DNA of 64,000 bases from Meconema thalassinum. Its lineage: Eukaryota > Arthropoda > Insecta > Orthoptera > Tettigoniidae. Both the position numbers and the translations under genes were made by a program. Below the pieces are notes generated by a model. That model saw only the letters and a program-made list of their open reading frames with translations. It was not told the origin of the DNA and searched no databases. Where the stretch lies: contig OX336388.2 of the NCBI GenBank assembly GCA_946902985.2, positions 368,763,387-368,827,386 of the forward strand, in the 5' to 3' direction. This document shows positions 31,801 through 42,396 of this stretch, piece by piece (positions within the stretch are counted from its first letter, which is position 1; every line of letters starts with the position of its first letter).

Positions 31801-32929
31801 GAACCGAGGTCCATGTAGATGAAAATATCGCTTGCCAGTTCAGATCGTAGCTTTCTTATGTGATAATGGTCTTATAAGACAAATAAATAAATAAAAATCC
31901 CTAATGTAATGTTGTATGGATGTAGGATTCCATGAGTTCAATGAAAATAACTAGATTCCGGGAGTAATCATAGTTTTTGACTTAGTCAAGTAATCTTTTG
32001 TAACTCTGGAGTACACAAATATTTTCCCGATCACTGTAGTGAATTTGTGAAACTTGAGGGAGATGTTAATGTTGAGAACATTGTTGAATGCCCAAACATT
32101 TAAGTAGAGAAGTAACATGTACTTTAAATATGATTATATATTTGTTTGATGATAAGAAACTCATAAAATAGTTATTGAGGTGTATGAAAGAATGACACCG
32201 TTATTATTGGAAAGTATCGAGCCATTGGAGCTCGTGATTATGTTGAACTCTAAGATAGATACTTTATGGAAGTGAAAATAATTATGAATTGTTGGTTTGA
32301 AGGAAACCATGTATTTTAATACAATGTTTGTTTGATTTTTACATATTCCTTGTTCACTTTGAACAAATAGAAGGATTTGGGTTAATAGTTTATTTGTTTG
32401 TAGCGCCATAATTTTGGTTAATTAAATGTTTTGAAATAGGAGTTGATTTTGTTGTTATTTTTGGAAGTATATCCTCTATTTAATCCAAAATGTGTAAGTC
32501 ACAGAGTGGGAGAACGTACCAAAACCCCGAAAATCCCGATTTGAGCATTGCTGGCATACTGTGATTTGCATATTTCTTGCTGGAAGGGCACAGTACGTCC
32601 TGCCGATTGCCGACCAGCAGATAATTCCATTCCATGGAATTGCGTATGCTCCGTTAGTCAAAGGGCATCACTATTTTCGATCATGTCAAGAACCACACCA
32701 CTGGCTAGTAAATAGGCATTGCATCCTTCATTGAGAAGGCACGGGAATGTACCTCCAAAGGTACGACCATGTCTCACTGAACATGCTGTACCTGGAACAG
32801 TCGTACAATTATTGTACCCACTATTTTGAAATCAATGGGCACCATCCTCGTGGACGTCCGAAGCAACGCCGCGCCGGCAAGATACAGTAAATGCTGACTT
32901 AAAAACCTGTCGATTTACGACCATTGTTG
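28831..32929. other. long stretch with no recognised gene
   Basis: About 4 kb without a convincing coding region. It contains a two-unit 49-bp direct repeat (29464-29544), an (AAT)n tract near 30905, and a B-box-like stretch near 31800 (minus: cggttcaaaccccgggtc) that may be a SINE-head remnant. The open frames at 29492-29815 and 30156-30458 show no family pattern. The region 29.4-30.6 kb is less AT-rich and might be the 5' part of a retroelement, but no long terminal repeat pair was found. Confidence 0.4.
29464..29544 (+). repeat. direct repeat, 49-bp period
   Basis: Two copies of a 33-bp motif (atgcagttattccgag followed by agcccagggggcgtgac) start at 29464 and 29513. A third partial motif (gaatgcagttt) follows near 29564. 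Confidence 0.8.
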
Positions 32930-33026
32930 TTGTTAATTCATTTTAGTGGCTTGGGTGATCTTGGACATTATTTCCGTGTTGTTGGTGTGTTTTGAATTTT
33001 GTCTAATAACCTGTATTAGCTTGCCA

Positions 33027-33403
33027 CGCAGCATGAGTGGTTATCGTGTCGGATTACTAATCCCCAAGCTTCCAGGTTCGCTCCTGGCCGTGGTAAGTGA
33101 TTTTTGAAAGGCGGAAAAAATCACGACACGCATGTCATACGATGTTGGTATGTTAAATAACCCATTTGAATTCAGTAAGCCGTGTTGATAATGACAAAAT
33201 TAATCTCGGGATTTTTCGCCAAAACATAGTTTCTCATTTCTCTACTAGAAAGCGCTGTAGTGTCAACGAGCTTAGATATCTAACCTCCTTGACTTTCATA
33301 GAGCTTCAAGGAACAGCAAAAATCGACATGCAAGCTGCCCTCTGGGTGTCAAATAATAAAGTTTGCACCCAGCACCCGAGGCCTTACGATATTATTATTA
33401 TTA
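33027..33403 (+). mobile_element. tRNA-derived SINE (family S1), copy 2
   Basis: The head carries gagtggttatcgtgtcgga (A-box region) and ccaggttcgctcctggccgt (B-box region). The body includes ctcgggatttttcgcc and cctccttgactttcatagag, then ctctgggtgtcaaataataa. The tail is cacccgaggccttacgat plus (ATT)n. It is in direct orientation, while copies 1 and 3 are inverted. Confidence 0.87.
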
Positions 33404-33469
33404 CCAGTATTTTTCTGATGACTATAGTAGTGTGTGTAGATGATCGAGAGACAAGAAGTAGGTAAGAGT

Positions 33470-33612
33470 CCTGGGGTTTGAAATAAGGCATATGCCTGTT
33501 GGGAGTGTGGAAAACCCGGGGATAGCAGGATGGCCGCTGTTGGCGCCGGGATTCAAACCTACAATATCCGATTTTGCAGCAGCCACCCTCGCTGTCGTGG
33601 TTTAAGAACAAC
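33470..33612 (-). repeat. tRNA-derived SINE fragment (family S6), copy 2
   Basis: On minus: gtaggtttgaatcccggcg (B-box-like) then ccaacagcggccatcctgc and ccccgggttttccacactcc. It matches 2752-2895 in block order. Confidence 0.55.
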
Positions 33613-33799
33613 CGATGACCTGGATTGTGCAAAATGGCGAGCTAAGACCAAGACAGTGGACCCTGCCACGGCGGGAAAATGCTAGGAACAGGAAGATACT
33701 TACTAGGTAACAAACTGGCCATTCTTTGTCTTTTAAACCTAGCTAATCCTTCTTAGTATGGAAAGTATGTCCCCTTTACAGTCTATCATGAAAATGAAT

Positions 33800-34201
33800 A
33801 TTTCTTTTTTTTATCGTATGGCTTTTAGTGCCGGGAGTGTCCGAGGACATGTTCGGCTCGCCAGAGTCTGTAGCTGCTTCAAGCGGACACCCCTAGGGCG
33901 AGCCGCAAGTTCCGTTCAATTTCAGGTAGTTTAACTTTCTCTACCAGATGTCAATGATACCTAGTGATGAACGTTAGAATTATGATAGAGCGTTCCAACG
34001 AAATCTAACCTAGAAATTTAGCTTCACACAAGTTTAGTCTATGGAAGCATCTTTAACATGCAATACATCTATGACATGGGTCCGCCGGCTTTACTTCCCC
34101 TCCAAAGGAAGGCATACTGAAGGACGACTTCGGCCGGGTTTGAACCCGCTATCTTGGGAACAGCAGTTCAGCATGCTACCAACTACGCCACCGATGCCGC
34201 T
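33800..34201 (-). mobile_element. tRNA-derived SINE (family S3a) with 12-bp TSD
   Basis: The direct repeat atgaaaatgaat flanks the element (33788-33799 and 34202-34213). On minus, the head has ggtggcgtagttggtagcat (A box) and gcgggttcaaacccggcc (B box). The 3' part reads tggcgagccgaacatgtcct, cggacactcccggcac, aaaagccatacgataaaa. That 3' part is shared with 40241-40568, whose head is different. Confidence 0.9.
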
Positions 34202-34213
34202 ATGAAAATGAAT

Positions 34214-34763
34214 GAATGCCATCTGCAAAGAGACAACAAAACAGTGACTGCGAAAAGCGTTTGCTCATTAACCCTCCGTTGGTCGCGTGGATTGCTATTG
34301 TAATCCAGTTCATTTGTTTTCCTGTATATCTGCGAACATACAGTAGTACATTATATTTACCCGTAGGTACATACGGTGCAGTACCTTTCCTAGAAGGTCT
34401 CCTCAATACAATCACCGTGAAATATTACATCACTGACCAATAGCGTGTCAGTGGCATACCAAACCGTCAACTTAGATTACAACTGTAGCGACTATTTATG
34501 GAACTACTCTTGAACTGCGTTGGTTCGTTTGTATAGGTATAGCATTGTATATAAATGGGAAGGTGAATATCTTATGAAGACTTAATTATAGAAAAATGCT
34601 CATCTGTTATCAATTGTTTTTAGATCAATACGGGAAATATTATCAAATTTCTTAAAAGTTCAAAATAATTAAGTTTTTCATGCTGTGTCAAAATAATTGG
34701 TATTTCATGTATTTGTCTATGATTAATATCAAAAGTCAAAATTTTTAATCAAAAATAGCTTAT
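34214..34763. other. no gene seen
   Basis: Nothing recognised. The two strands show mirror-image open frames at 34200-34443, which is usual for low-stop sequence, and neither has a family pattern. Confidence 0.4.
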
Positions 34764-35206
34764 AATAAACTATTTATTACCTTCAGTCAATATTTAGTAC
34801 GTTGAAACCGCACATAGTGACCTTCTTCAGCGTGGTATAGGATAAGTAACTTAAGAAAAATATTGTTATAACAGAGGATATTATAAATATTTTTGTTACA
34901 AAAGCTCACAGAGTAAAATTTCAAAAACCAGATCTCTTACAAATTTTTTGTTAAGAAAGCATAAAATAAGTCTTGATAAAACAGCGTTGAATTAAAGAGA
35001 TTTTGTTGAGAGAACATTATGTTTTAATAACAAAATTTTTGTAACATACCTGGTTTTTGAAATTTTACTCTGTGAGCTTTTGGAACAAATATAGTTATGG
35101 TATCCTCTATTACGACAATAATTGTATTATGTTACTTACCCTATACCACGCTGAAGAAGGTCACAATATGACCGAAATATTGACTTAAGGTAATAAATAG
35201 TTTATG
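34764..35206. mobile_element. inverted-repeat element, ~160-bp arms, hammerhead-like core
   Basis: Left arm about 34764-34936, right arm about 35048-35206, inverted, enclosing about 110 bp. The outer ends are taaactatttattaccttc and its inverse. The right arm contains CTGAAGA, a stem GGTCA/TGACC and GAAA (35142-35172), a hammerhead-ribozyme-like core. In the left arm the GAAA equivalent has decayed. It resembles a small non-autonomous relative of a Penelope-like terminal repeat. Confidence 0.55.
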
Positions 35207-36080
35207 TTCGACGATGTCGAAATTTAAATACTGTATTATGAGTCAGGAAACTGTATCATAATGAGGGTTATTATAGTACTATTCTCCATTATGAATCAGT
35301 TTCTCCAGCCAATCAGAGCTCATTCATTGACCAATTAGGTAAGGATGGCTTCGCGCATGCGTTCAAAATCCAACATGTCGGACATGAATTACATGATTTG
35401 AAAGTTCCAATTGGATATCGGATCAACCATTGCAGTTACAATCCCAAACACAAAGACAAAATCAGCAGGAACCTTTACTGTAACAAGAAAATACTAGGCC
35501 TATGCCTTATGCTAGAAATTTATGAATCTACGTCCAGAAGTTAGCAACACAGCATCATTCTATATAAATTACCGACATGGAAAGTGCACCGTCCCATATG
35601 TTCGCGTAAATAAACTGGCGAATATGAGACAAGGAGTAGCACTGTACCTTAATATCCCCAACTCCAATTTCTACACAGCGCATTGCTTTCAAACGACTTC
35701 GGTGACAATAATAGTAAATGCTAGTTCTGATCGGCATTAGACATCATGCAGGCTGTAAACAATAGCATTGCCTCGAAAAAGTAAATGGTCTCTGCTTTCG
35801 AAATTCTTTGACCCACGCATGCGCTCTGTTCAGTCAGCAATCTACCCAGCGAGCTCTGTTCACTAACTGAAGTTACTGAATTCCACACATATTTAAGAAT
35901 ATTTATGTTAAAACATATAATAAAATTATAATTATCGTCGAACATAAACAGTCGTATGCCACTCGCCTATAATGGTAATTGAGACACTGGTATGTAAATT
36001 ATAAAACTCGCTACGGTCTTTTTATAAACATACTCGTGTCATAAATATATTGCCATTATAGGCTCGTTGCATAATGTACT
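35207..36080 (+). mobile_element. repeat family X, copy 2
   Basis: Starts tatgttcgacgatgtcg. It has the inverted-motif block (aaactgtatcataatgagg and its partner), a stretch encoding YVRVNKLANMRQGVALYL in one frame, then gtcgaacataaacagtcgt. The terminal palindrome follows, pairing gcctataatggtaatt with attgccattataggc and ending near cataatgtact. There is no TIR pair at the extreme ends, and the class is not determined. Confidence 0.6.
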
Positions 36081-37054
36081 ATTATTATAATTAATAAGGA
36101 ATTGGGCTATCATTGTCATTGTTATGTCATTTTACAATATATAGCTAATAAAATACCCATCAAAATTTGGCCTACGATTGTAATACACGTGACTGCTGGC
36201 GTTGCAATTATTTTGAGCGCGATCACCGGGACCGGAGGGTTAACAGCTTTATCCGCTGACAAAATTAAAACATTTGTGAGTCTATAAATCTCCTGACAGA
36301 GGTAAATCAACCTGATTTGTGAGTGGAAGCGCATTAAAAGGAAATACTGAGCATATCCTGTGGACTTAATGAGCATGCAATTGTTGCAACATATGTGGCG
36401 AACCGAAGAAAAATTCTGCATAAAATAGTGGTACAATTAGGAACAAGGCCAACAGAAGTATGGTTTGTAGCAGCATTAAACTAAGCTCCACAAATGTTGG
36501 CTGCATATACATTTATTAAGCGCTTGGCATCAGATCTGTCGTGCAGCTTTAAAGCGATTATAGACTACGGACATAAATCTTGAATCTTCTCCAAATGAGT
36601 CACGATAATTTATCACATTTTCTATATCGCACGTATTATCTGATTGAACCGAGGAAGTTTGTGCTCGTTAGGATGAATAATGAACATCAAAAAGCAGATA
36701 TGTTGATAGAGCACTTTCCGTTTCCCGCGTGTGGTGGGGGTATTACACACTGACTGCACAGATCTCGGCCCTCAACTGCGCTAAACACCACAAAGCTCTC
36801 ACTCGTATACCTGTCTGAAACAATCCTAACAAGCGTTAAATTTATCATTTAAGAGTGATTTATCTTCTTTCAGCATTGAGAGTGGCTTAGCTGTATAGAA
36901 AGACAGCCAATTTTTTTTTATGGGGCCATATGCCATTTTATTTATTTATCTAGTGTATTTATTTATTCATTTATAATCTTCAGAAGGGGAGAAGATTTTA
37001 CTGAAAGCAGCTCCTGTGTATGTAAATAATTTCCCTTCGCAGATATCTAAATCT
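36081..37054. other. no gene seen
   Basis: No recognisable coding or repeat structure apart from AT-rich simple sequence near 36905-36975. Confidence 0.4.
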
Positions 37055-37991
37055 ATTGTGACTTACTTGACTTGATTCCTATGTCCCCTCTCGGAACAAA
37101 GGGCTGCAACAAAATACCCTCCACTGATTTCTTCTCCCAGCCGGCCTCTGCAGGTCTGCCCGAGATTTGCCAGTCACCTTTCTCTCCTCCTCAACACTTC
37201 TTTTGGCCTACCCCTTCCTCGGGTGCCCTTTGGGTTCCACCTAAGTGCTTCTTTTTCAATGGCGTCCTGCTTTCTCACACAATGGCCTATCCAACTCCAT
37301 TTTCTACGTTTTATTTCTAGATGTATTGGCCTTTCATTTGTTCTCTTCAGAAGTTCCTCATTTGAAATGGTTTCTGGCCAATAGATGCGTGGAATCCTTC
37401 TGAGGCAACGGTTAGTGAAGACTTGGAGACTCCTGGTGATCTCGGTTGTAACTTTCCAAGTTTCACTTTCATACAGGAGAACTGCTTTAACATTACTACG
37501 AAAGATTCGTAGTTTCGTCCTGGTCGAGATGTCGCGAGGTTTCCAAACCGGATATAATTGAACAAATGCAAAATGTGGTTTTTTGATGCGGCTCTTAGCA
37601 TCTGATTGTGAGTTAGCACTACCGTCCTCGGCAATGATGCTACCAAGATATGGAAACTCTCTCACAGTTTCAATTTTTTCTCCATTTATTTTGCACTTGC
37701 GGTTGGTATTTATTAAGCTGTTTACTCGCATTTTTTTGGTCTTGTTACAATTTATCTTCATTCCTGCTCTCGCTGCCTCTTCTGTGATGCGCCTTAACTT
37801 CATTTCCATATCCGTAAAGTTCTGAGATATTGCACAACATCGTCAGCAAAATCCAAGTCTACAAGCTGTTGCATCAATTTCCATTGCAATCCAGTTCTTG
37901 TTCCAAACGTTACCTTTCTCATAACCATGTCCAAACAATAAGGAAGATGGTAGGAGATAGGTAAATCTATTGCATCTTCTGTGTATATCAA
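37055..37991 (-). pseudogene. RTE/BovB-like LINE reverse transcriptase, C-terminal part (family D)
   Basis: Minus-strand LINE fragment running from just before the catalytic box to the end of the protein. The first frame has LDMVMRKVTFGTRTGLQW and LVDLDFADDV, which contains the intact FADD box (about 37850). A frameshift leads into a 211-codon frame: MEMKLRRITEEAARAGMKIN, TVREFPYLGSIIAEDG, TKLRIFRSNVKAVLLYESET, TNRCLRRIPRIYWPETISNE, KWSWIGHCVRKQ and RWNPKGTRGRGRPKEVLRR. These blocks are the well-known C-terminal signature of RTE-type invertebrate LINEs (LRTKLRIF.SNVK.VLLYGSETW; IGH.LRK; WNPQG.R.RGRP). The tail (RNQWRVFCC ...) follows in shifted frame. It is 5'-truncated and inactive. Both missing DNA and the frameshift would block function. 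Confidence 0.87.
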
Positions 37992-38280
37992 TCTGTATCT
38001 ATAAAATGTAAAGTGAGTTTAATGATCTGTTACTTACACAAACCTACACGCCTCCACTGACCTGTACCAAACTTTGTACCAAGGTGTACGCAGGGCTGAC
38101 GAGAGGGTGGGACAAACGGGGCTGAAGCCCTGGGGCTCGGACTTGGTGAGGGGCCCGAGGGGGAAAAAGTGCCCAAGGTAGACAATTTCACTGAAAGTAA
38201 TTCCTAAAGATTTTTGAATTCTTCTGTCAAGGCTATATTATTTAATGAAACAGCAACTAGGGAAAAGTCTGCAAATAATA

Positions 38281-38665
38281 AATAATAATATCTTATGGCC
38301 TCGAGTGCCGGGTGCTAGCTGTGTTATATGACACCCAGAGGGTAGCTTACCTTGTCGAATTTCGTTGTTCCTTGAAGCACTATGAAAGTCAAGGAGGTTA
38401 CATATCTAAGCTCCTTGAACACTATAGCGTTTTCTAGTAGAGAAATGAGGAACTCTGTGTTAGCGGAAACTCCCGAGATTAATTTTGCCATTATGAACAC
38501 GGCCTACTGAATTCAAATGGGTTCTTTGAAATGCCAACATCGTATGACATGGTGTCGTAATTTTTGTCGCCTTTCAAAAAAAAAACACTTACCACGGCCA
38601 GGAGCGAACCTGCAATCTTGGGGTTAGTAGACCGACACGTTAACCACTCACCCACCGTGGCAAGC
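38281..38665 (-). mobile_element. tRNA-derived SINE (family S1), copy 3
   Basis: The closest match to copy 1 at 13400-13757: cttatggcctcgagtgccgg, tttcgttgttccttgaagca, gagattaattttgcc, and the head gaccgacacgttaaccactc. An AAT tract lies at the 3' tail side. It inserted between two blocks of another repeat (38095-38160 and about 39235). Confidence 0.87.
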
Positions 38666-38759
38666 TAATAATCAGCAAAACGTCATAAAGAGAACATAGA
38701 ATGAATTTTATGATAATTGGGATGTTTTTAGCATCTCCTGCAGGAAAATTCTTCCAGAG

Positions 38760-39175
38760 TTATTAATTTAATGTATGGCATACCGCATTAAAATTGAGTT
38801 TCTATAGGGTGGAAAGTATCAAAATCATTATTTGAAAATCAATTTATTTCTTGTATGGTTCTGAAAAACGTCTTACTTGTCCTTGTGAGGAGCATAAACA
38901 GCCACACGCAGCAATGATAATTTCTATGTCGATCAAGATCAAGAAGTAAAATAAAAATTCTTACAGGGTTATTAATTTAATGTATGGCATACCGTATTAA
39001 AATTGAGTTTCTATGAGGCTGAAAGCTTCAAAATAATTTTTTTAAATCAATTTATTTCTAGTATGGTTCTGAAAAACGTCTTGCCTTTCCTTGTCGTGAG
39101 CATAAACAGTCACACACAACAATGATAAATTCTACGCCAATCAAGATCAAGAGGTAAAATAAAACAATGAAAGGG
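38760..39175 (+). repeat. tandem duplication, 209-bp unit
   Basis: Two units start at 38760 and 38969 with ttattaatttaatgtatggc. Both contain gttctgaaaaacgtctt and end near atcaagatcaagaagtaaaa, with scattered substitutions. They are non-coding. Confidence 0.85.
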
Positions 39176-39340
39176 AGACAATAACACAGCTCTTAATAAT
39201 GAAAGAAAAAGGAAACTCATATTTAATTAGAATAATAAAGGGGCCCGGAAGTTCTAGTCCTGTGACCCGCGGTCGCTCTCAACGGCCCTGGGTGTACGAG
39301 ACACTCAGACGAGTCGGAGAGATAGCTACGAGGGAGAGTA

Positions 39341-40036
39341 GGGGAGCAGTAGGAATCTAAACTCACAGCCTACTTTCTCGCAGACTTTGTCGATATTCTC
39401 TATATCCATGGTCGGATTTGGAAAAATGAGATGTCATAGGACTCAGAGAGACGTCCCCTCGACGATGGGTTCACGAGATATCGTCAAATATTACTTGGCT
39501 ATGAGTTTAGACCCCCCGTCGTTTATCAAAATCCGACCATGGGTTCGCGAGATATCGACAAAGTCCGCGAGAAAGTAGGCTGTGAGTTTAGATTCCAACT
39601 GCTCCCCGACTAATTTTTGTGTCATAGAGACTTGCAACTGATTTGGAGGGGAGGAGGGTGTAAAGACCATTCATTTACGTCAAACAAACGTTTTTGTAAA
39701 ATTCTTACTTTTGGAAGAAAGCCCACTTTAAAAATTGAACTTTATTGAAAAAATGCAAAAAAATCCATGTTTTGTTCTAAAAATAAAGGATATAAAGACC
39801 TTTTGTTTTATCCTATATTACACTTTCTTAAGATGTTTAGTTTTCAAAATATCGCTTACTTTCAAAACCAAAAATGTTCAAACAAATTTTAAAAAATATA
39901 ACGAGTGGTCCATAGGAAAGTTGGCGTCACCCCATGTCCTACGACATGTCGCATGTTAAAATCCAACCATGAGTTCGCGAGATATCGACAAGTCCGCGAG
40001 AAAGTGGGCTGTGAGTTTAGATTCCTACTGCTCCCC
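39341..40036. mobile_element. MITE-like TIR element, 696 bp, TA target
   Basis: TA (39339-39340) then GGGGAGCAGTAGGAATCTAA. The inverse ends CTACTGCTCCCC at 40036, then TA. The TIRs run about 70 bp (ctcacagcctactttctcgc and inverse). A second copy of the right arm lies internally at 39526-39605, so the element is either two nested copies or an internal duplication. No transposase is present. Confidence 0.75.
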
Positions 40037-40240
40037 TACTGGGGAGGTACTTAATTCCACACCTCAAATCGTGCCAGTAAACAGCAATAGAGTGGTAGGA
40101 GGTGGGAATGCCCGGAGAGAGACTGTACTATAACTGCTATCTTTTCCAACGTCATTACGCCACTTTGAGCTGGTTTGAAGGCATGTAAATTTGGTTGCTA
40201 CAATTGATTCTCACAATCAGAAGAAAATACTGATGGGGAA

Positions 40241-40568
40241 TCGGGTGAGTTAGCCGAGGTTGTTACGGTATGACTGCTGGCAGTCGCTCACATCCGGGAG
40301 GCGAGGAGGTTCGAATCCCCCTGCCGGCAACCTTGAAGATGGTCTTCTGTGGTTTCCCATCTTCCTTCCAGGCAAATGCCGGGGTTAATCCCTAACTATA
40401 GGCCACAGCCGCTACCTTCCAACTCCTCGCCCTTACATTCCAACTTCCCTTCCCAACGGCACTTGCAGCTCACCCATTGGGTGTCCGTCTCGAAGCAGCT
40501 ACAAAACTGGCGAGCCGAACATGTCCTCGGACACTCCCGGCACTAAAAAGCCATACGCTAAAAAAAAA
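40241..40568 (+). mobile_element. tRNA-derived SINE (family S3b) with 12-bp TSD
   Basis: The direct repeat actgatggggaa flanks it at 40229-40240 and 40569-40580. The head has gagttagccgaggttgttac (A box) and gaggttcgaatccccctg (perfect B box). A central block follows (tggtttcccatcttcc ... ggcaaatgccggggtt) that resembles family S5. The 3' block cgagccgaacatgtcctcgg, cactcccggcact, gccatacgctaaaa is shared with family S3a. Confidence 0.92.
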
Positions 40569-40580
40569 ACTGATGGGGAA

Positions 40581-41582
40581 ATTCATCAAAGAATGAGGTC
40601 TTCTGATTTATGAATACGCCTGTACTCACAGTGTTCCTGTAACCCATCAACTGGTTCAGGAATATCGATGAGAAATTTCTGAACAGCCGACGTACAGGGC
40701 CTATTCCCGACTCTAGCATCGAGCTACTTCCCTGAACTGAAACAGTGGCTAGAAGGGCAGACGTATTAGTCTATTTACCAGCCTCAAAACAACGTTCTGC
40801 CTTTCGGGCGGAACATTATTGTGAAGAGAGAATAGGAAAGCTTGTCCACAGATATGACAAATGCTTCAATCTTCACGGTGTATATGCCAGAAAGTAACAA
40901 AACTTGCACATTTATTTTGCTATTTACACGTCGTTATAGACCATGGGAGGTTTAACAAAAAATGCCCTCGTATAGTGTGAAAATCAAATTTTAACTCCAC
41001 GTTTTACTGTAATGTATGTAGGCTATATGTGGGTGGTGACCCAGTTTTTTGTTGTTAATGTGAACTCCATACCGTGGGCAATTTTTTTTGTCTTCTATTG
41101 TAGACCTATGTTACTATGGCAACATTTGTTGACTTGGTAACACGTGGCAACGTGATAACGAATTGCTTGTTTGCATATTGTACCGGTACTCTGCATATGA
41201 TTGGAAATTAAATAATCATGAAGTGTTCTGTAATTCACTGTCTACCAATATGATGTTCTGTTCTCTACGTTGCTGCTGACAAGGCATCTGAGATAGCAAG
41301 ATAGCAATGTCCCCGTATCATCATAGTGTAGAGGTGTGAACTGGTGTGTTCCTAGTCTGCAGCCATCGGTCGCGCGCTGCAATGTTTTGCCAAGTACTGT
41401 AGTATAGCCTATATTATAAGAATATCCACTTTACAATACAAAATTTTATCATACGATGTCCTTATGAACTATGTTACAAGTGTCGGCTCATTTTGAGCCT
41501 TGTTTAGTCAATAGAACCAATTCTCACAAAACAGTCTAGGGTTGATCAGTGTGGCCTCTCAATAAAATTTGTTAATTTTTTC
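40581..41582. other. no gene seen
   Basis: No recognisable gene or repeat termini. Confidence 0.4.
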
Positions 41583-41763
41583 ACATCGCCATTGCCTTTA
41601 AAACATTGTACATAAATTGCTTAAAGAATTTAAAAACTGAATAAAATTCAAGTCGTGGACTTATCGTCGTTGAAATCATAATTTCCACGACTTGAATTTT
41701 ATACAGTTTTTAAAATTCTTTAAGCATTTTGTGTCCAATGTTTTAAAGGCAATGACGATGTGA
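41583..41763. repeat. imperfect hairpin with ~75-bp arms
   Basis: The left arm (cacatcgccattgcctttaa ... ataaaattcaagtcgtgg) and right arm (ccacgacttgaattttatac ... aggcaatgacgatgtg) are inverted, enclosing about 30 bp. Only a few mismatches are present. It fits a foldback-type MITE or a recent inverted duplication. Confidence 0.8.
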
Positions 41764-41784
41764 AAATCTTATTAAAAAAACAAG

Positions 41785-41872
41785 ATGTTCAGTAAAGAAC
41801 ATATAGCCTACTTTCTCCTAAATGCATGGGTATTGTTATAACCCTTTGTCCCTTTCAAGGAGTATAATTGAA
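41785..41872 (+). repeat. DINE-like subfamily 1 5'-end fragment
   Basis: aacaagatgttcagtaaaga to caaggagtataattgaat matches the 5' ends at 18132 and 26293. It stops where the Penelope-like element begins. An inverted copy of the same 5' end lies at 46318-46420, beyond the other side of that element. Confidence 0.75.
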
Positions 41873-42017
41873 TATTGTGGTGTTTGAAGCCATATTTTCA
41901 GTGTTGCCTTAGTAAACAAGAGTTTAGTGCTTTTCAGTCGGTCAACACGAATGTACCCAAAAGAGATGGGTTATGCCCTAATCCTGAAATAAATTACATG
42001 AGATTAATAAAACACTA

Positions 42018-42058
42018 GGATGACCAGTTTCGATCGTCAAGCGATCATCATCAGATCC
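42018..42058 (-). ncRNA. candidate hammerhead ribozyme, left arm
   Basis: Inverted counterpart of 45508-45548 with the same parts on the minus strand: GGAT, CTGATGA, stem GATCG/CGATC, GAAAC, GTC and ATCC. It lies on the antisense strand of the element, so it would act only in an antisense transcript. Confidence 0.7.
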
Positions 42059-42396
42059 AATACACTTAGGCTATAAAATCTATGTTTGAAATACAGGTGA
42101 AAATATTTACAATATGTACAATTATTTAGTTGCAGTATTGGTACTGCGACTGTCAGTGTATGCTAAATGCAGTATATATGTTAGGTGAAATGCTAAATGG
42201 TGATGGCTATCTGGAGATTGTACTTTAGAGAGATTATATGGTTGTAAACTATGGTTAAACTATAAAATTTTAGGCTAACTACTTATCTGATTGTCTTCCG
42301 TACTACAGCTATTCGCAGTTTCCGTGTTCACTTGAGCTCGCTGTGCGGTCGACTGAAAAGCACTAAACTCTTGTTTACTAAGGCAACACTGAAAAT

